DNA of 37,583 bases from an uncultured Bacteroidales bacterium (lineage in GTDB: Bacteria > Bacteroidota > Bacteroidia > Bacteroidales > P3), in contig CAMOFI010000007.1 in the NCBI GenBank assembly GCA_946613135.1, positions 1 to 37,583 of the forward strand, read 5' to 3'. Position 1 is the stretch's first letter. Every line of letters begins with the position of its first letter. Below the pieces are notes generated by a model. It did not search any database. It was not told where the DNA came from and worked only from the letters and a program-made list of their open reading frames with translations. Both the position numbers and the translations under genes were made by a program. Positions 17,280 through 26,000 of the stretch are shown in pieces.

Positions 17280-18483
17280 TCCTCGCAACATATCAATTGC
17301 CGACTACGACTACCCCCTGCCCGACGAGCGCATAGCCAAGTTTCCCCTGGCCGAACGCGACCAGTCGAAGCTGCTCGTCTACCGCGGTGGCGAAATCGCT
17401 GAATCCCAATTCTTCCACCTTCCAGAACTGCTGCCCGAAGGGGCAATGCTGCTCTTCAACAACACAAAGGTCATCCACGCGCGCCTCTTCTTCCGCAAAC
17501 CGACGGGCTCGCTCATCGAAATCTTCTGCCTCGAGCCGCACGACATGGCCATCAGCCAAGCCTTCGAGCAACGCCAGCAATGCACCTGGCTCTGCTACAT
17601 CGGCAACAACAAAAAGTGGAAAGAAGGCCCACTGGCACGCGAATTCAAAATTCAGAATTCAGAATTCAAAATTGAAGCCACGCGCCGCGAGGCCGTAGGC
17701 GAAGCCTGGCTGGTCGACTTCCGATGGACGGGCGGCATCAGCTTTGCCGAACTGATCGACAACGTCGGAGTCATCCCCCTCCCACCCTACCTGCACCGCG
17801 AGGCCGAGGAGAGCGACAACACACGCTACCAGACCGTCTACGCCCACTACGAAGGCTCGGTGGCAGCACCCACGGCAGGCTTGCACTTCACCGACCGCCT
17901 GCTCGACGAGTTGCGCGCCAAGGGTTTCAAGACCGAATACATCACCCTCCACGTCGGCGCCGGCACCTTCAAGCCCGTCAGTGCCGACACCATCGGCGGC
18001 CACGAGATGCACGTAGAGAAAGTGCAGATAAGCCGCTCGAACCTGCAGCACATCATCGACCACCTGGGCCACCCCATCATACCCGTCGGCACCACCACAG
18101 TGCGCACCCTCGAATCGGTCTATTGGTTCGGAGTGAAACTGAACGACAACCCCGACCTCGAAGCCATGCACGTCCTGCAATGGGATCCATACAAGCTTGA
18201 AACACAAAGCATCAGCACCCGGCAAGCCTACAGCAACGTGCTGCACTGGCTGGAACACAACGATGCCGACACCCTCTTTGGCGACACACAGCTGCTCATC
18301 GCCCCAGGCTACAAATACCACGTCATCAGCGGTTTAATCACCAATTTCCATCAGCCGCGCAGCACTCTCCTCCTTCTCGTCTCTGCCCTGATAGGCGACG
18401 ACTGGCGACGCTGCTACCGCTATGCTCTCGAAGGCGGCTTCCGCTTCCTTAGCTACGGCGACAGCTGTCTGCTTCTGCCATGA
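17269..18483 (+). CDS. queA: S-adenosylmethionine:tRNA ribosyltransferase-isomerase
   Basis: Transfers and isomerises the ribose of S-adenosylmethionine onto 7-aminomethyl-7-deazaguanine in tRNA, giving epoxyqueuosine. Visible signatures are YPLPDERIAKFPLAERDQSKLL (start of the domain), LLFNNTKVIHARLF, YEGSVAAPTAGLHFT, TLHVGAGTFKPV, HEMHVE and the end ITNFHQPRSTLLLLVSAL followed by SYGDSCLLL. At 404 aa it is about 50 residues longer than E. coli QueA (356). Part of the excess is a low-complexity stretch at residues 125-136 encoded by an AATTC repeat. The start inside the pssA end is supported by the N-terminal motif beginning just after it. Confidence 0.95.
   Translation: MPTDPRNISIADYDYPLPDERIAKFPLAERDQSKLLVYRGGEIAESQFFHLPELLPEGAMLLFNNTKVIHARLFFRKPTGSLIEIFCLEPHDMAISQAFEQRQQCTWLCYIGNNKKWKEGPLAREFKIQNSEFKIEATRREAVGEAWLVDFRWTGGISFAELIDNVGVIPLPPYLHREAEESDNTRYQTVYAHYEGSVAAPTAGLHFTDRLLDELRAKGFKTEYITLHVGAGTFKPVSADTIGGHEMHVEKVQISRSNLQHIIDHLGHPIIPVGTTTVRTLESVYWFGVKLNDNPDLEAMHVLQWDPYKLETQSISTRQAYSNVLHWLEHNDADTLFGDTQLLIAPGYKYHVISGLITNFHQPRSTLLLLVSALIGDDWRRCYRYALEGGFRFLSYGDSCLLLP
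17641..17673 (+). repeat. In-frame AATTC-type microsatellite inside queA
   Basis: An imperfect run of aattcaaaattcag/aattcag units with three GAATTC palindromes (17641, 17655, 17662). It encodes EFKIQNSEFKIE in a region where QueA proteins vary in length. Runs of this kind are usually found between genes in Bacteroidales genomes, and the sequence differs sharply in base composition from its GC-rich surroundings. Confidence 0.75.
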
Positions 18484-18505
18484 CGACACTCAGCATCAGC
18501 GCCTC

Positions 18506-19198
18506 ATGTCTCTCCTACGCGATTTCATAGAACTCTTCTTTCCTCGCACGTGCTGCCTGTGCGGCACTCCACTTGTGGGCGACGAAAAAGAAGTCTGCTC
18601 CGCTTGCATGCTCGACTTGCCTTTTGCTCTCAACGCTCCCGACGACAACAACTTCATCGAACGACGATACATCGGACGACTGCCAATACAGAGCACGACA
18701 GCATTGCTCATCTTCCGACGCAAAAACAAGACTCAGCAAATTCTGCACCAGATAAAATACAACGGCAACGAGCATCTCGCCCTCATCATGGGCCGACAAC
18801 TCGGTATGCACATCGCACAAAGCGGACGCTTCGACGATGTCGACATCCTCGTTCCCGTACCGCTTCATCCTCGCAAACAGCGCCGACGCGGCTACAATCA
18901 AAGCCTCCTGCTCTGCCAAGGCATAGCCATGGTGTTCCCTCGCCCCATAATGAGCGACAACCTTGTCCGCATACGCCACACGGACACACAGACCCGCAAA
19001 AACCGACTGCAACGTCTCGACAACATGAAAGACGTCTTCCACGTCGTCAACCCCTCTGCTTTTGCCGGCAAACACCTGCTTCTCGTCGACGACGTCATAA
19101 CCACCGGAGCAACAACCGAAGCCTGCTGGATGGCCATGAAGCATATCGACTCCATCACGCTCAGCATTGCCGCTCTCGCAGTTGCCGGCGACACCTGA
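18506..19198 (+). CDS. comF: ComF family phosphoribosyltransferase-like protein
   Basis: Protein of 230 aa related to ComF/GntX, linked in other bacteria to natural transformation, although the biochemical role is unsettled. An N-terminal zinc-ribbon-like cysteine set is present (Cys16, Cys17, Cys19, then Cys31 and Cys34). The phosphoribosyltransferase core has VDILVPVPLHPRKQRRRGYNQ (typical ComF) and the PRPP loop LLLVDDVITTGATTEA. I chose the ATG at 18506, 22 nt after queA, because MSLLRDFIELFFPRTCCLCG is the normal ComF beginning. An in-frame ATG at 18422 would lie inside queA. Confidence 0.9.
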   Translation: MSLLRDFIELFFPRTCCLCGTPLVGDEKEVCSACMLDLPFALNAPDDNNFIERRYIGRLPIQSTTALLIFRRKNKTQQILHQIKYNGNEHLALIMGRQLGMHIAQSGRFDDVDILVPVPLHPRKQRRRGYNQSLLLCQGIAMVFPRPIMSDNLVRIRHTDTQTRKNRLQRLDNMKDVFHVVNPSAFAGKHLLLVDDVITTGATTEACWMAMKHIDSITLSIAALAVAGDT

Positions 19199-19379
19199 CA
19201 AAATCCACAAAAGGCCTTCCACTGTCAGCAAATGGCACAAACCACTATTTGGCAAATGAAAAGACTTTTGCATGGCGATAGAAAGCAATATACATGGTCC
19301 TATAACAAGAAAGTTGAAGTTTTTATAATCGTTAGGGCTTATTTTTTTCTCATACACTTTTATATTCAGAAAATATGCG

Positions 19380-19387
19380 TAAATTTG
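19380..19387 (+). promoter_or_regulatory. Putative -7 box upstream of the tRNA
   Basis: TAAATTTG fits TAnnTTTG and lies about 90 nt before the tRNA. The expected TTTG about 19 nt upstream is only approximated (TTTT, spacing 18). The 19199-19476 gap otherwise holds AT-rich sequence and no gene I can support. Confidence 0.4.
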
Positions 19388-19476
19388 CACTCTGTTATAA
19401 CACACTGATACTTACTTAAAGTTAAGGTTTCTAATATTTTTCGTTTCCGCACGAAGTTAACATTAAGATTATAAAA

Positions 19477-19549
19477 GGGGTAGTAGCTCATCTGGTAGAG
19501 CATTTGGTTCGCAATCAAAAGGTAGTGGGTTCGAGTCCCATCTACTCCA
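19477..19549 (+). tRNA. tRNA-Ala (anticodon CGC)
   Basis: A full cloverleaf can be drawn: acceptor GGGGTAG/CTACTCC, D-stem GCTC/GAGC, anticodon stem TTTGG/TCAAA with loop TTCGCAA, T-stem GTGGG/CCCAT with loop TTCGAGT, and discriminator A73. The loop places CGC at 34-36, which reads GCG (Ala). The acceptor has the G3-U70 wobble pair that identifies tRNA-Ala, which supports the call independently. The 3' CCA is not encoded (the next bases are CAA), so it would be added afterwards. Confidence 0.93.
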
Positions 19550-19600
19550 CAAAAAAGAAATTTAAAACACACCTTTAAACGACACACAACAAACTATTCT

Positions 19601-20308
19601 ATGAAATACAAAAGAGTCCTTCTTAAACTGAGCGGCGAATCCCTTATGGGTTCACAGAACTACGGCATCGACCCTTCGATGCTCGAGCAGTATGCCTCTG
19701 ACGTCAAACAAGCCGTCGAGCAAGGCGTTGAAATCGCCATCGTCATCGGTGGCGGCAACATATTCCGCGGCCTCAGCGGCGCCGCCAAAGGCATGGACCG
19801 CGTCCAGGGCGACTACATGGGAATGCTCGCCACACTCATCAACAGCATGGCCCTACAGGCAGAACTGGAAAAGCAAGGGCTCCGTACCGAACTGCTCAGC
19901 GGCCTGGCCATAGAGCCCATCTGCAAGGAGATGAGCCGCCGACGCGCCATCGAGGCCATGAAGGAAGGACGTGTCGTCGTCATAGGTGGCGGCAGCGGCA
20001 ACCCCTTCTTCACCACCGACACAGCATCGGCTCTCCGTGCCGTCGAAATCCAAGCCGACGCCATCCTCAAAGGCACCCGCGTCGACGGTGTCTATACCGC
20101 CGACCCAGAAAAGGACCCCACTGCCACAAAATACAGCACCCTCTCTTTCCAGGAGGCCCTAAGCAAAAAACTCAAAATCATGGACCTCACCGCCTTCGCT
20201 CTCTGCGAGGAAAACAAACTGCCTATCTATGTGTTCGACATGAACCGCCCTGGCAACCTGCTACGCGTCGTCAGCGGTGAGCCGATAGGCACCGAAGTAA
20301 GTGCATAA
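19601..20308 (+). CDS. pyrH: UMP kinase
   Basis: Phosphorylates UMP to UDP with ATP in pyrimidine nucleotide synthesis; forms a cytoplasmic hexamer. 235 aa, full length. Signatures are RVLLKLSGESLMG at the start, VIGGGNIFRG, GDYMGMLATLINSMAL, GGGSGNPFFTTDTAS, DAILKGTRVDGVYTADP and MDLTAFALCEENKLPIYVF. It starts 51 nt after the tRNA and is followed by frr after 38 nt, the common bacterial pyrH-frr order. The ATG directly precedes the conserved YKRVLLKLSGE, so the start is secure. Confidence 0.97.
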   Translation: MKYKRVLLKLSGESLMGSQNYGIDPSMLEQYASDVKQAVEQGVEIAIVIGGGNIFRGLSGAAKGMDRVQGDYMGMLATLINSMALQAELEKQGLRTELLSGLAIEPICKEMSRRRAIEAMKEGRVVVIGGGSGNPFFTTDTASALRAVEIQADAILKGTRVDGVYTADPEKDPTATKYSTLSFQEALSKKLKIMDLTAFALCEENKLPIYVFDMNRPGNLLRVVSGEPIGTEVSA

Positions 20309-20346
20309 CCTAAAACATAAACCACACAAACACAATAAACGCAATC

Positions 20347-20910
20347 ATGAACGACCTATCCAAAGCATGCATCGACGAAGCAAAACAAAGCATGCAAAGC
20401 GCAATCAATTTCCTTGAAAAAGAACTGACAAAAATCCGTGCCGGCAAAGCAAATCCGGCCATGCTCGACGGTGTCAAAATCGACTATTACGGAACTCCCA
20501 CCGAGATTAGCCAAGCAGCAAACATCAGCACCCCCGACGCCCGCAGCATCGTCATCCAACCATGGGACAAGTCCATTATCGGCGCCATCAACAAAGCCAT
20601 CCTCGATGCCAACCTGGGATTCACTCCGCGTCATGAGGGCGACATACTCCGTATCATCGTCCCTCCTCTCACCGAAGAACGACGCAAAGAGCTGTCGAAA
20701 GCCGCAAAGACTGAGGTGGAAAACAGCAAAGTGAATATCCGCAATGCCCGCCGCAACGTGATGGATAAAGTCAAAAAACTCAAAGACAAATCCGTTCCAG
20801 AAGACGAGGTGAAACAGGTGGAAAAAGACATTCAGGACATCACCGACAAATTTGTAGGCGAATGCGACAAGATCTACGCCGCCAAAGAAAAAGAGATTAT
20901 GACCGTCTGA
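20347..20910 (+). CDS. frr: Ribosome recycling factor
   Basis: Splits post-termination ribosomes together with EF-G. 187 aa, the usual length. Conserved parts are LTKIRAGKANPAMLDGVKIDYYG, the ARSIVIQPWDKS loop, AILDANLGFTPRHEGDILRI, PPLTEERRKELSK and the Arg-rich NIRNARRNVMDKVKKLK helix that contacts 23S rRNA. Co-transcription with pyrH is likely from the 38-nt spacing. Confidence 0.97.
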   Translation: MNDLSKACIDEAKQSMQSAINFLEKELTKIRAGKANPAMLDGVKIDYYGTPTEISQAANISTPDARSIVIQPWDKSIIGAINKAILDANLGFTPRHEGDILRIIVPPLTEERRKELSKAAKTEVENSKVNIRNARRNVMDKVKKLKDKSVPEDEVKQVEKDIQDITDKFVGECDKIYAAKEKEIMTV

Positions 20911-20930
20911 TCCTGAAAACACGAAACGAC

Positions 20931-20990
20931 AACACACCCTGTCAGCAATACGCCTTTTGCCTTCTGCATAGCAAGGGGTGTTTTGCTTTC
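20931..20990 (+). terminator. Possible terminator after frr
   Basis: AACACACCC and GGGGTGTTTT can pair imperfectly across a loop of about 35 nt, and the right arm ends in a short T-rich stretch. The loop is long and the T-run broken, so this is a weak candidate in the 155-nt gap between frr and birA. Confidence 0.3.
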
Positions 20991-21065
20991 AGCAATGGAG
21001 CACGCGAAAAAGCCAAGTAACCGCATCTGCCCTTTTTCGCTCTCGTTTTCATTTACGTTCAAAGT

Positions 21066-21788
21066 ATGACCATACGTTTTTTCGACACACTCGAATCAAC
21101 CAACAATTATTGCAAACTCCTCGACCCCGACAATGTCGAGGAGTTTACTGTTATATGCGCCCGTCGGCAGACTGCAGGCATAGGGCAACGTGGCAACACA
21201 TGGGCCAGCGAGCCTTATAAGAACCTCACCTTCAGCCTTATCCTCAAACCCACCTTTCTCCGTGCCTCCGAACAATACGGGCTTACCATGGCCGTCGCCG
21301 TCGCTGTCGCCACGAGTGTCGAACGACAACTGTCACGCACTGTCCTCGTCAAGTGGCCCAACGACATTTATGTCGACGACAAGAAAATCTGCGGCATACT
21401 TTCCTCAAGCCAGATACATGCCGACCGTATAGCCCACTCAATCTGCGGCATAGGTCTCAATGTAAACCAGACAATATTCCCCGAATGGGTGCCGAATCCG
21501 ACATCCATGAAACTTCTCAGCGGCAAAGAATTCGTCCTGGAAGAGGTTTTAGCGTCTCTCCTTAAGGACATTCAGAGCGAATACAATCTCCTCCAAAAAG
21601 ACCCTTCCGCCATAAAACGACAGTACATGGAACGGCTCTACCGTCTTGGGAGCCAAGCCTCATATATATACCAAGGCGAACACATACAGGCCACCATCAT
21701 TGATGTTGACCATTTCGGCAACCTCGTGCTAAAACTCGTAACAGGCCGCGATATAACCTGCAGTCTCAAAGAAATCCGCTTCGTATAG
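21066..21788 (+). CDS. birA: Biotin-[acetyl-CoA-carboxylase] ligase (short BirA)
   Basis: Activates biotin as biotinoyl-AMP and attaches it to the biotin carrier lysine. 240 aa, lacking the N-terminal helix-turn-helix of repressor-type BirA, so purely a ligase. Visible are LESTNNYCK, the biotinoyl-AMP loop TAGIGQRGNTWAS (38-44 core), LTFSLILKP, VKWPNDIYVDDKKICGIL (Lys96-Asp100, catalytic Lys near 106-107) and CGIGLNVNQ. The loop usually reads GRGxRG; here the first Arg is Ile39 and the E. coli Arg118 position is Gln41. The second change is, to my knowledge, common in Bacteroidetes; the first is less usual. Confidence 0.92.
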   Translation: MTIRFFDTLESTNNYCKLLDPDNVEEFTVICARRQTAGIGQRGNTWASEPYKNLTFSLILKPTFLRASEQYGLTMAVAVAVATSVERQLSRTVLVKWPNDIYVDDKKICGILSSSQIHADRIAHSICGIGLNVNQTIFPEWVPNPTSMKLLSGKEFVLEEVLASLLKDIQSEYNLLQKDPSAIKRQYMERLYRLGSQASYIYQGEHIQATIIDVDHFGNLVLKLVTGRDITCSLKEIRFV

Positions 21789-21865
21789 CATCCAACTCCA
21801 CACACTGTCATACATACACCCCAGGCAGTACGGCAAACCGTGTTGGAATTAGGTAGCTTGCTTTA

Positions 21866-22708
21866 TCATAACTTCTCGAACGACTCCTTGATGCCCTCGC
21901 TGTATGGTATCACATCCTCTATGGTGTTCATGCCGGCGTCGTAGAGAAAATATGTATGATTGGTCCCTTTTGTGCGGCACACATACTCTGTGAGCACTTT
22001 TTCGACATAGAGAGTGGCACACAACGACCCCAAACGGCGAGCCACACGGTAAGCGTCGTTGACCGTGATACGGTCAAAACTTGTACGCATTGTAGCATGA
22101 CCTTCCTCGAGAGAATTAACGACGCCGTGGAACGACTCCTCCACCTCTTCGTTTTTGAAATAGATATTGCCCACGCTGTCGCGAGCGTCGAGCTTCAGCC
22201 ATACGTTAAGGGCAAAATGCCTTAGGTCGTAGTCGTAGCGATAGTCAAGACCTTTTCGTGTGCGGAAGCTGCTGGTGCAGGGCTCAAGGAACTCTTCGGC
22301 CTCCATTTGAACGAAATCGACAGTCAGATGCTGATCGTCGGCAACTGGCATGTTGGAAGCATCGTCGACAAGGACGATGGGAATACGGGTCCTGCTGAGG
22401 GTGAAGAGGAATGCAGAGCTGAACTGCGAAAGAAATATACTGTCGTCGATTTTGTCAAGAATCTTTGTCTTCGAGCCAATCACTGAGTCCTGTTCGTGTT
22501 CGCTCATAAGCATAAAACCTGCGATGTTGTTGAGCGAGGAATTGGTATGGATAAGTTCTTGTGGCAGATGGACGTAGATTTTCTCGGTGGCTGTAGGTTT
22601 GCTGCGTTCGAACTTGTAGAGGAATGAACCGGCATAGTATAGGTCGCTGCTGCATGAGGTGAGGAGAAGCAGGGACAACAAAAGGGTTAAGACAGTGATG
22701 TGTTTCAT
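21866..22708 (-). CDS. Uncharacterised lipoprotein
   Basis: I do not recognise this 280-aa protein. It begins MKHITVLTLLLSLLLLTSCSS, a clear lipoprotein signal with Cys19 as the lipidated residue. There are no further hydrophobic helices, so the mature part is soluble and tethered. It contains many acidic residues and alternating beta-like segments (for example EKIYVHLPQELIHT, IPIVLVDDAS, HFALNVWLKLDA). It is convergent with birA (77-nt gap) and divergent from the giant surface-protein gene (314-nt gap). That arrangement could mean a shared promoter region, but a functional link is not shown. No catalytic motif was found. Confidence 0.75.
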   Translation of the reverse strand: MKHITVLTLLLSLLLLTSCSSDLYYAGSFLYKFERSKPTATEKIYVHLPQELIHTNSSLNNIAGFMLMSEHEQDSVIGSKTKILDKIDDSIFLSQFSSAFLFTLSRTRIPIVLVDDASNMPVADDQHLTVDFVQMEAEEFLEPCTSSFRTRKGLDYRYDYDLRHFALNVWLKLDARDSVGNIYFKNEEVEESFHGVVNSLEEGHATMRTSFDRITVNDAYRVARRLGSLCATLYVEKVLTEYVCRTKGTNHTYFLYDAGMNTIEDVIPYSEGIKESFEKL

Positions 22709-22914
22709 CTTATATCGGTTTAAATACTCCGGAGCACAGAAAGCATTACAACAAAGGGAAGCAAACAGAAAATGTGTTTGCTTGGCGGACTTGTCGAAGA
22801 CTCTGATATCCGAAGTCGGTTTTTTTTGCCTAATGTTAACGTTGAGTGACGGATAAAATTATTGTTTCACGATAAAAAATTTCCCCATTCGCTCTTCGAT
22901 TTCTTAAAAATTGT

Positions 22915-22922
22915 TATTTTTG
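22915..22922 (+). promoter_or_regulatory. Putative -7 box of the giant surface-protein gene
   Basis: TATTTTTG matches TAnnTTTG and is followed by CA, with a leader of about 95 nt to the ATG at 23023. No good TTTG is found at 19-21 nt upstream. The rest of the 22709-23022 divergent gap is AT-rich and contains a short hairpin with eight T (22788-22827), but no gene. Confidence 0.5.
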
Positions 22923-23022
22923 CATTGACAAACCACAACCACAACCATGCCGTTATAACATATAACAGCATGATTAATCCGTAATTAAATATTAATAGTA
23001 TAATAAACAAACAACAATCATT

Positions 23023-26000
23023 ATGGAAAGGAATAGTATTTTTCGACGCATTATGATGTGCTTGGCTTTCATTTGCCTGATTTTCGGTGCAAAAGCACAG
23101 AACATCGGCAGTTGCACCGTAACCGTGCAGATGCACGACTTATACGGAGACGGATGGAATGGAGCCAGACTTATCGTTGAACAAAATGGCAACACCGTCG
23201 CCTCTCTTGGTTTTGGGCAATGGAGCAACCAGCAAGCCACAGATACAGTGGCTTACCTTACACTCGACAGCGGAACAGTATCGCTCAGTTGGGTTAGTGG
23301 CGACTACGACAACGAGTGCTCCTTCTCTTTTCTGAACACCGATGGCGAAGAGCTATTCAGTCTAAGCAATTTACAAATGGACAAGACCGACAGTCTGAGA
23401 TTCCTCGGCTCTTTCACCAACACATGCATTAACTGCCCACGTCCACAAAACATCCACCTCACCGGACGCACCACAACAAGTCTCGACCTGGCTTGGGACG
23501 CAAACGGTGTAGCATACATTGTGGAATACTACCAGGCCGGCAGCCAATCCGGAAGTGTAACTTCGCTCACCTCAAACAGCAACAGCCTGTCGCTGACCGG
23601 ACTGACAGCCAACACGCCATACAGTGTCAGCATCCGTTCCATCTGTTCTGACGGAGACACTTCGAATTGGAACAACGCAATTTTCTTTACCGAATGCGAT
23701 GCCATAGGATGCGACTGGAAGGTGGCTCTGCTCGACGACTACGACAACGGATTTGACCAGTCCATGGTTGTAGTGATGCACCCAATAGGTATAGTCCTCG
23801 ATACCGTCTCTTTCAGCCAAAACTTTTGGCAGATAAACAATGGTCACTACATGGAAAAAAACATCTCCTACTGCCCTGGCGACCAACTCTTTCTCAAATA
23901 CTTCCCTCGATACGACTATGCCAACAGTTCGCAACATGTGCTGCTCATCAATTCGGACAACGACACTGTCAGCCGTATCAACATATCAGACTTTGGCAAC
24001 GAATACGGCCAGTTCGACTCTTTGCAGATGCTGGGTTTCCATATCGACACATTTTCTATCTCCTGCCCTTCCTGCATCGCCGTGAATGGCATTGAGCTGA
24101 CATCCGTCGACACCAATAGCGCCACAATCTCATGGCAAAACACCAACGCTCTGTCGTACCTCATCGAATGGGGTACGGAAATCGCCATGGAACAAGGCGG
24201 CGGCACACGCATCTCGACCACCGATTCAAGCATCACCTTCAGCGGTCTAAGTGCCAACACGCAATACCGCTTCGTGATAGCTGGACTCTGCGCCGACAAC
24301 GACACCTCGCAGTTCCGCCAGCTAAGTTTCACCACATGGCCATCTATGCAAAACCGCATCTATGTCAATGCAGCATCGAATGCCAACATAGCTGACGGAC
24401 GCAGCTGGGCCTCTGCCTACAACTCGCTCTACGATGCCTTGCAGGCCGCACATACTCTGCACCAATGCTATGCTAACGACATAGAGGTATGGGTAGCGGC
24501 AGGCACCTACTTCGGCGACACCACCTACAACTCTAACCAATACGCCAACTCGGCATTCAAAATGCAACTTGGCGTCAATGTTTACGGCGGTTTCAACGGC
24601 ACGGAGTCGTCGCTCGACCAACGCAATGTGGCTCAAAATCCAACCATCATCGACGGCAACAACGACCGTACCGTTCTCATTGGCGAAGAAGCCGGCTACT
24701 ATATCGACAACAACTATTACCAACCCACTGGAACATCAGTCTGGGACGGCATCACTATCCAAAACGGCTCCGACTGCGGCGTACGCATCTACCATGGTTT
24801 CACCCTACGCAACTGTACTGTGCGCAACTGTAGCAGCTCTTACGGCGGTGGCATCTACTCGTCGTATGCCACTATCGAAAACTGCATCATCGAGCACTGC
24901 CAATCCTACAACAACGGCGGTGGCATCTACTCGATGAACAGCCGCATAACCGGTACCACCATACGCGACTGCAGGACAATATACTCATATAACGGCGGTG
25001 GCATCTACTCGTCCAACGACACTATTAGCCACTGCATCTTCTACAACGACACTGCATCAAACGGCTCGGCCATCTATGCCTATAACAGAACCACCATCTC
25101 GAACTGCCTGATCTACGACAACCAAGCGAACAATTACGGCACGGTCACGTTGAACCGCTCTACAATGGTAAACAGCAATGTCGTTCGCAATCGCTCGACG
25201 AACACCTCTTTTGCAGGTGTCTACCAAAACGACAGCTCCTCTATTGTCAACTGTATCGTATGGAACAATAAGGGCTACAACAACATTATTTCAGACCAAG
25301 TCTCTATCTCAACTGCCATCAATTGCGCAGTGGAGAGTAACATGACTGCCAGTAACAGACAAGACAACATCATCCTCGCATCCGACAACAACGGCATCGA
25401 ACCCGATGCAAAATACGTGGCTTTTGCCGACCCCGACGACAACGACTTCCGCCTTTCTGAAGAATCGGATTGTATCAATGCCGGAACTGCCAACTCCCTA
25501 TGCGGCAGTACAGACCTCTTCGGCAACCCGAGAGTTTACGACAATACGGTCGACATCGGATGCTACGAAGCGCATAACGAACCTATGTGCTTACGGCCCT
25601 CGGCACTTACAGCCCTCGCCTCCAGCACCTCTGCCATGCTGCGCTGGAACTCTCCTTCGTCGGCCATCAGCACAACTCTCGAATACCGCGAGAGCGGCTC
25701 CAACGACTGGTCTGCCATCACGGGGCTCACAACAAGCAGCTACTACCTGACAGGCCTGTCTTCGTCGACACTCTACGAAGCCCGCGTGAGCTGCCTTTGC
25801 GATGGGGCTATCACCAGTCAATACAGCGACATCTGCTCCTTCTCCACCGAATGCGGTACGGGCGAAAACCGCGTCGTCTGCATTGGCGACAGCACCAACA
25901 CCACCAGTTCCAATAGCCTGCCTACCAACATCTACTACCGTTACAGCTATAGCCAGCAGCTCTTCCTCAGCAGCGAACTGGGCGGCAGTGGCATCATAAA

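Noticed and set aside
22788-22827. Hairpin GACTT/AAGTC followed by eight T, resembling a terminator
   Set aside because: The stem is only five pairs with a 20-nt loop, and no plus-strand gene ends just before it.
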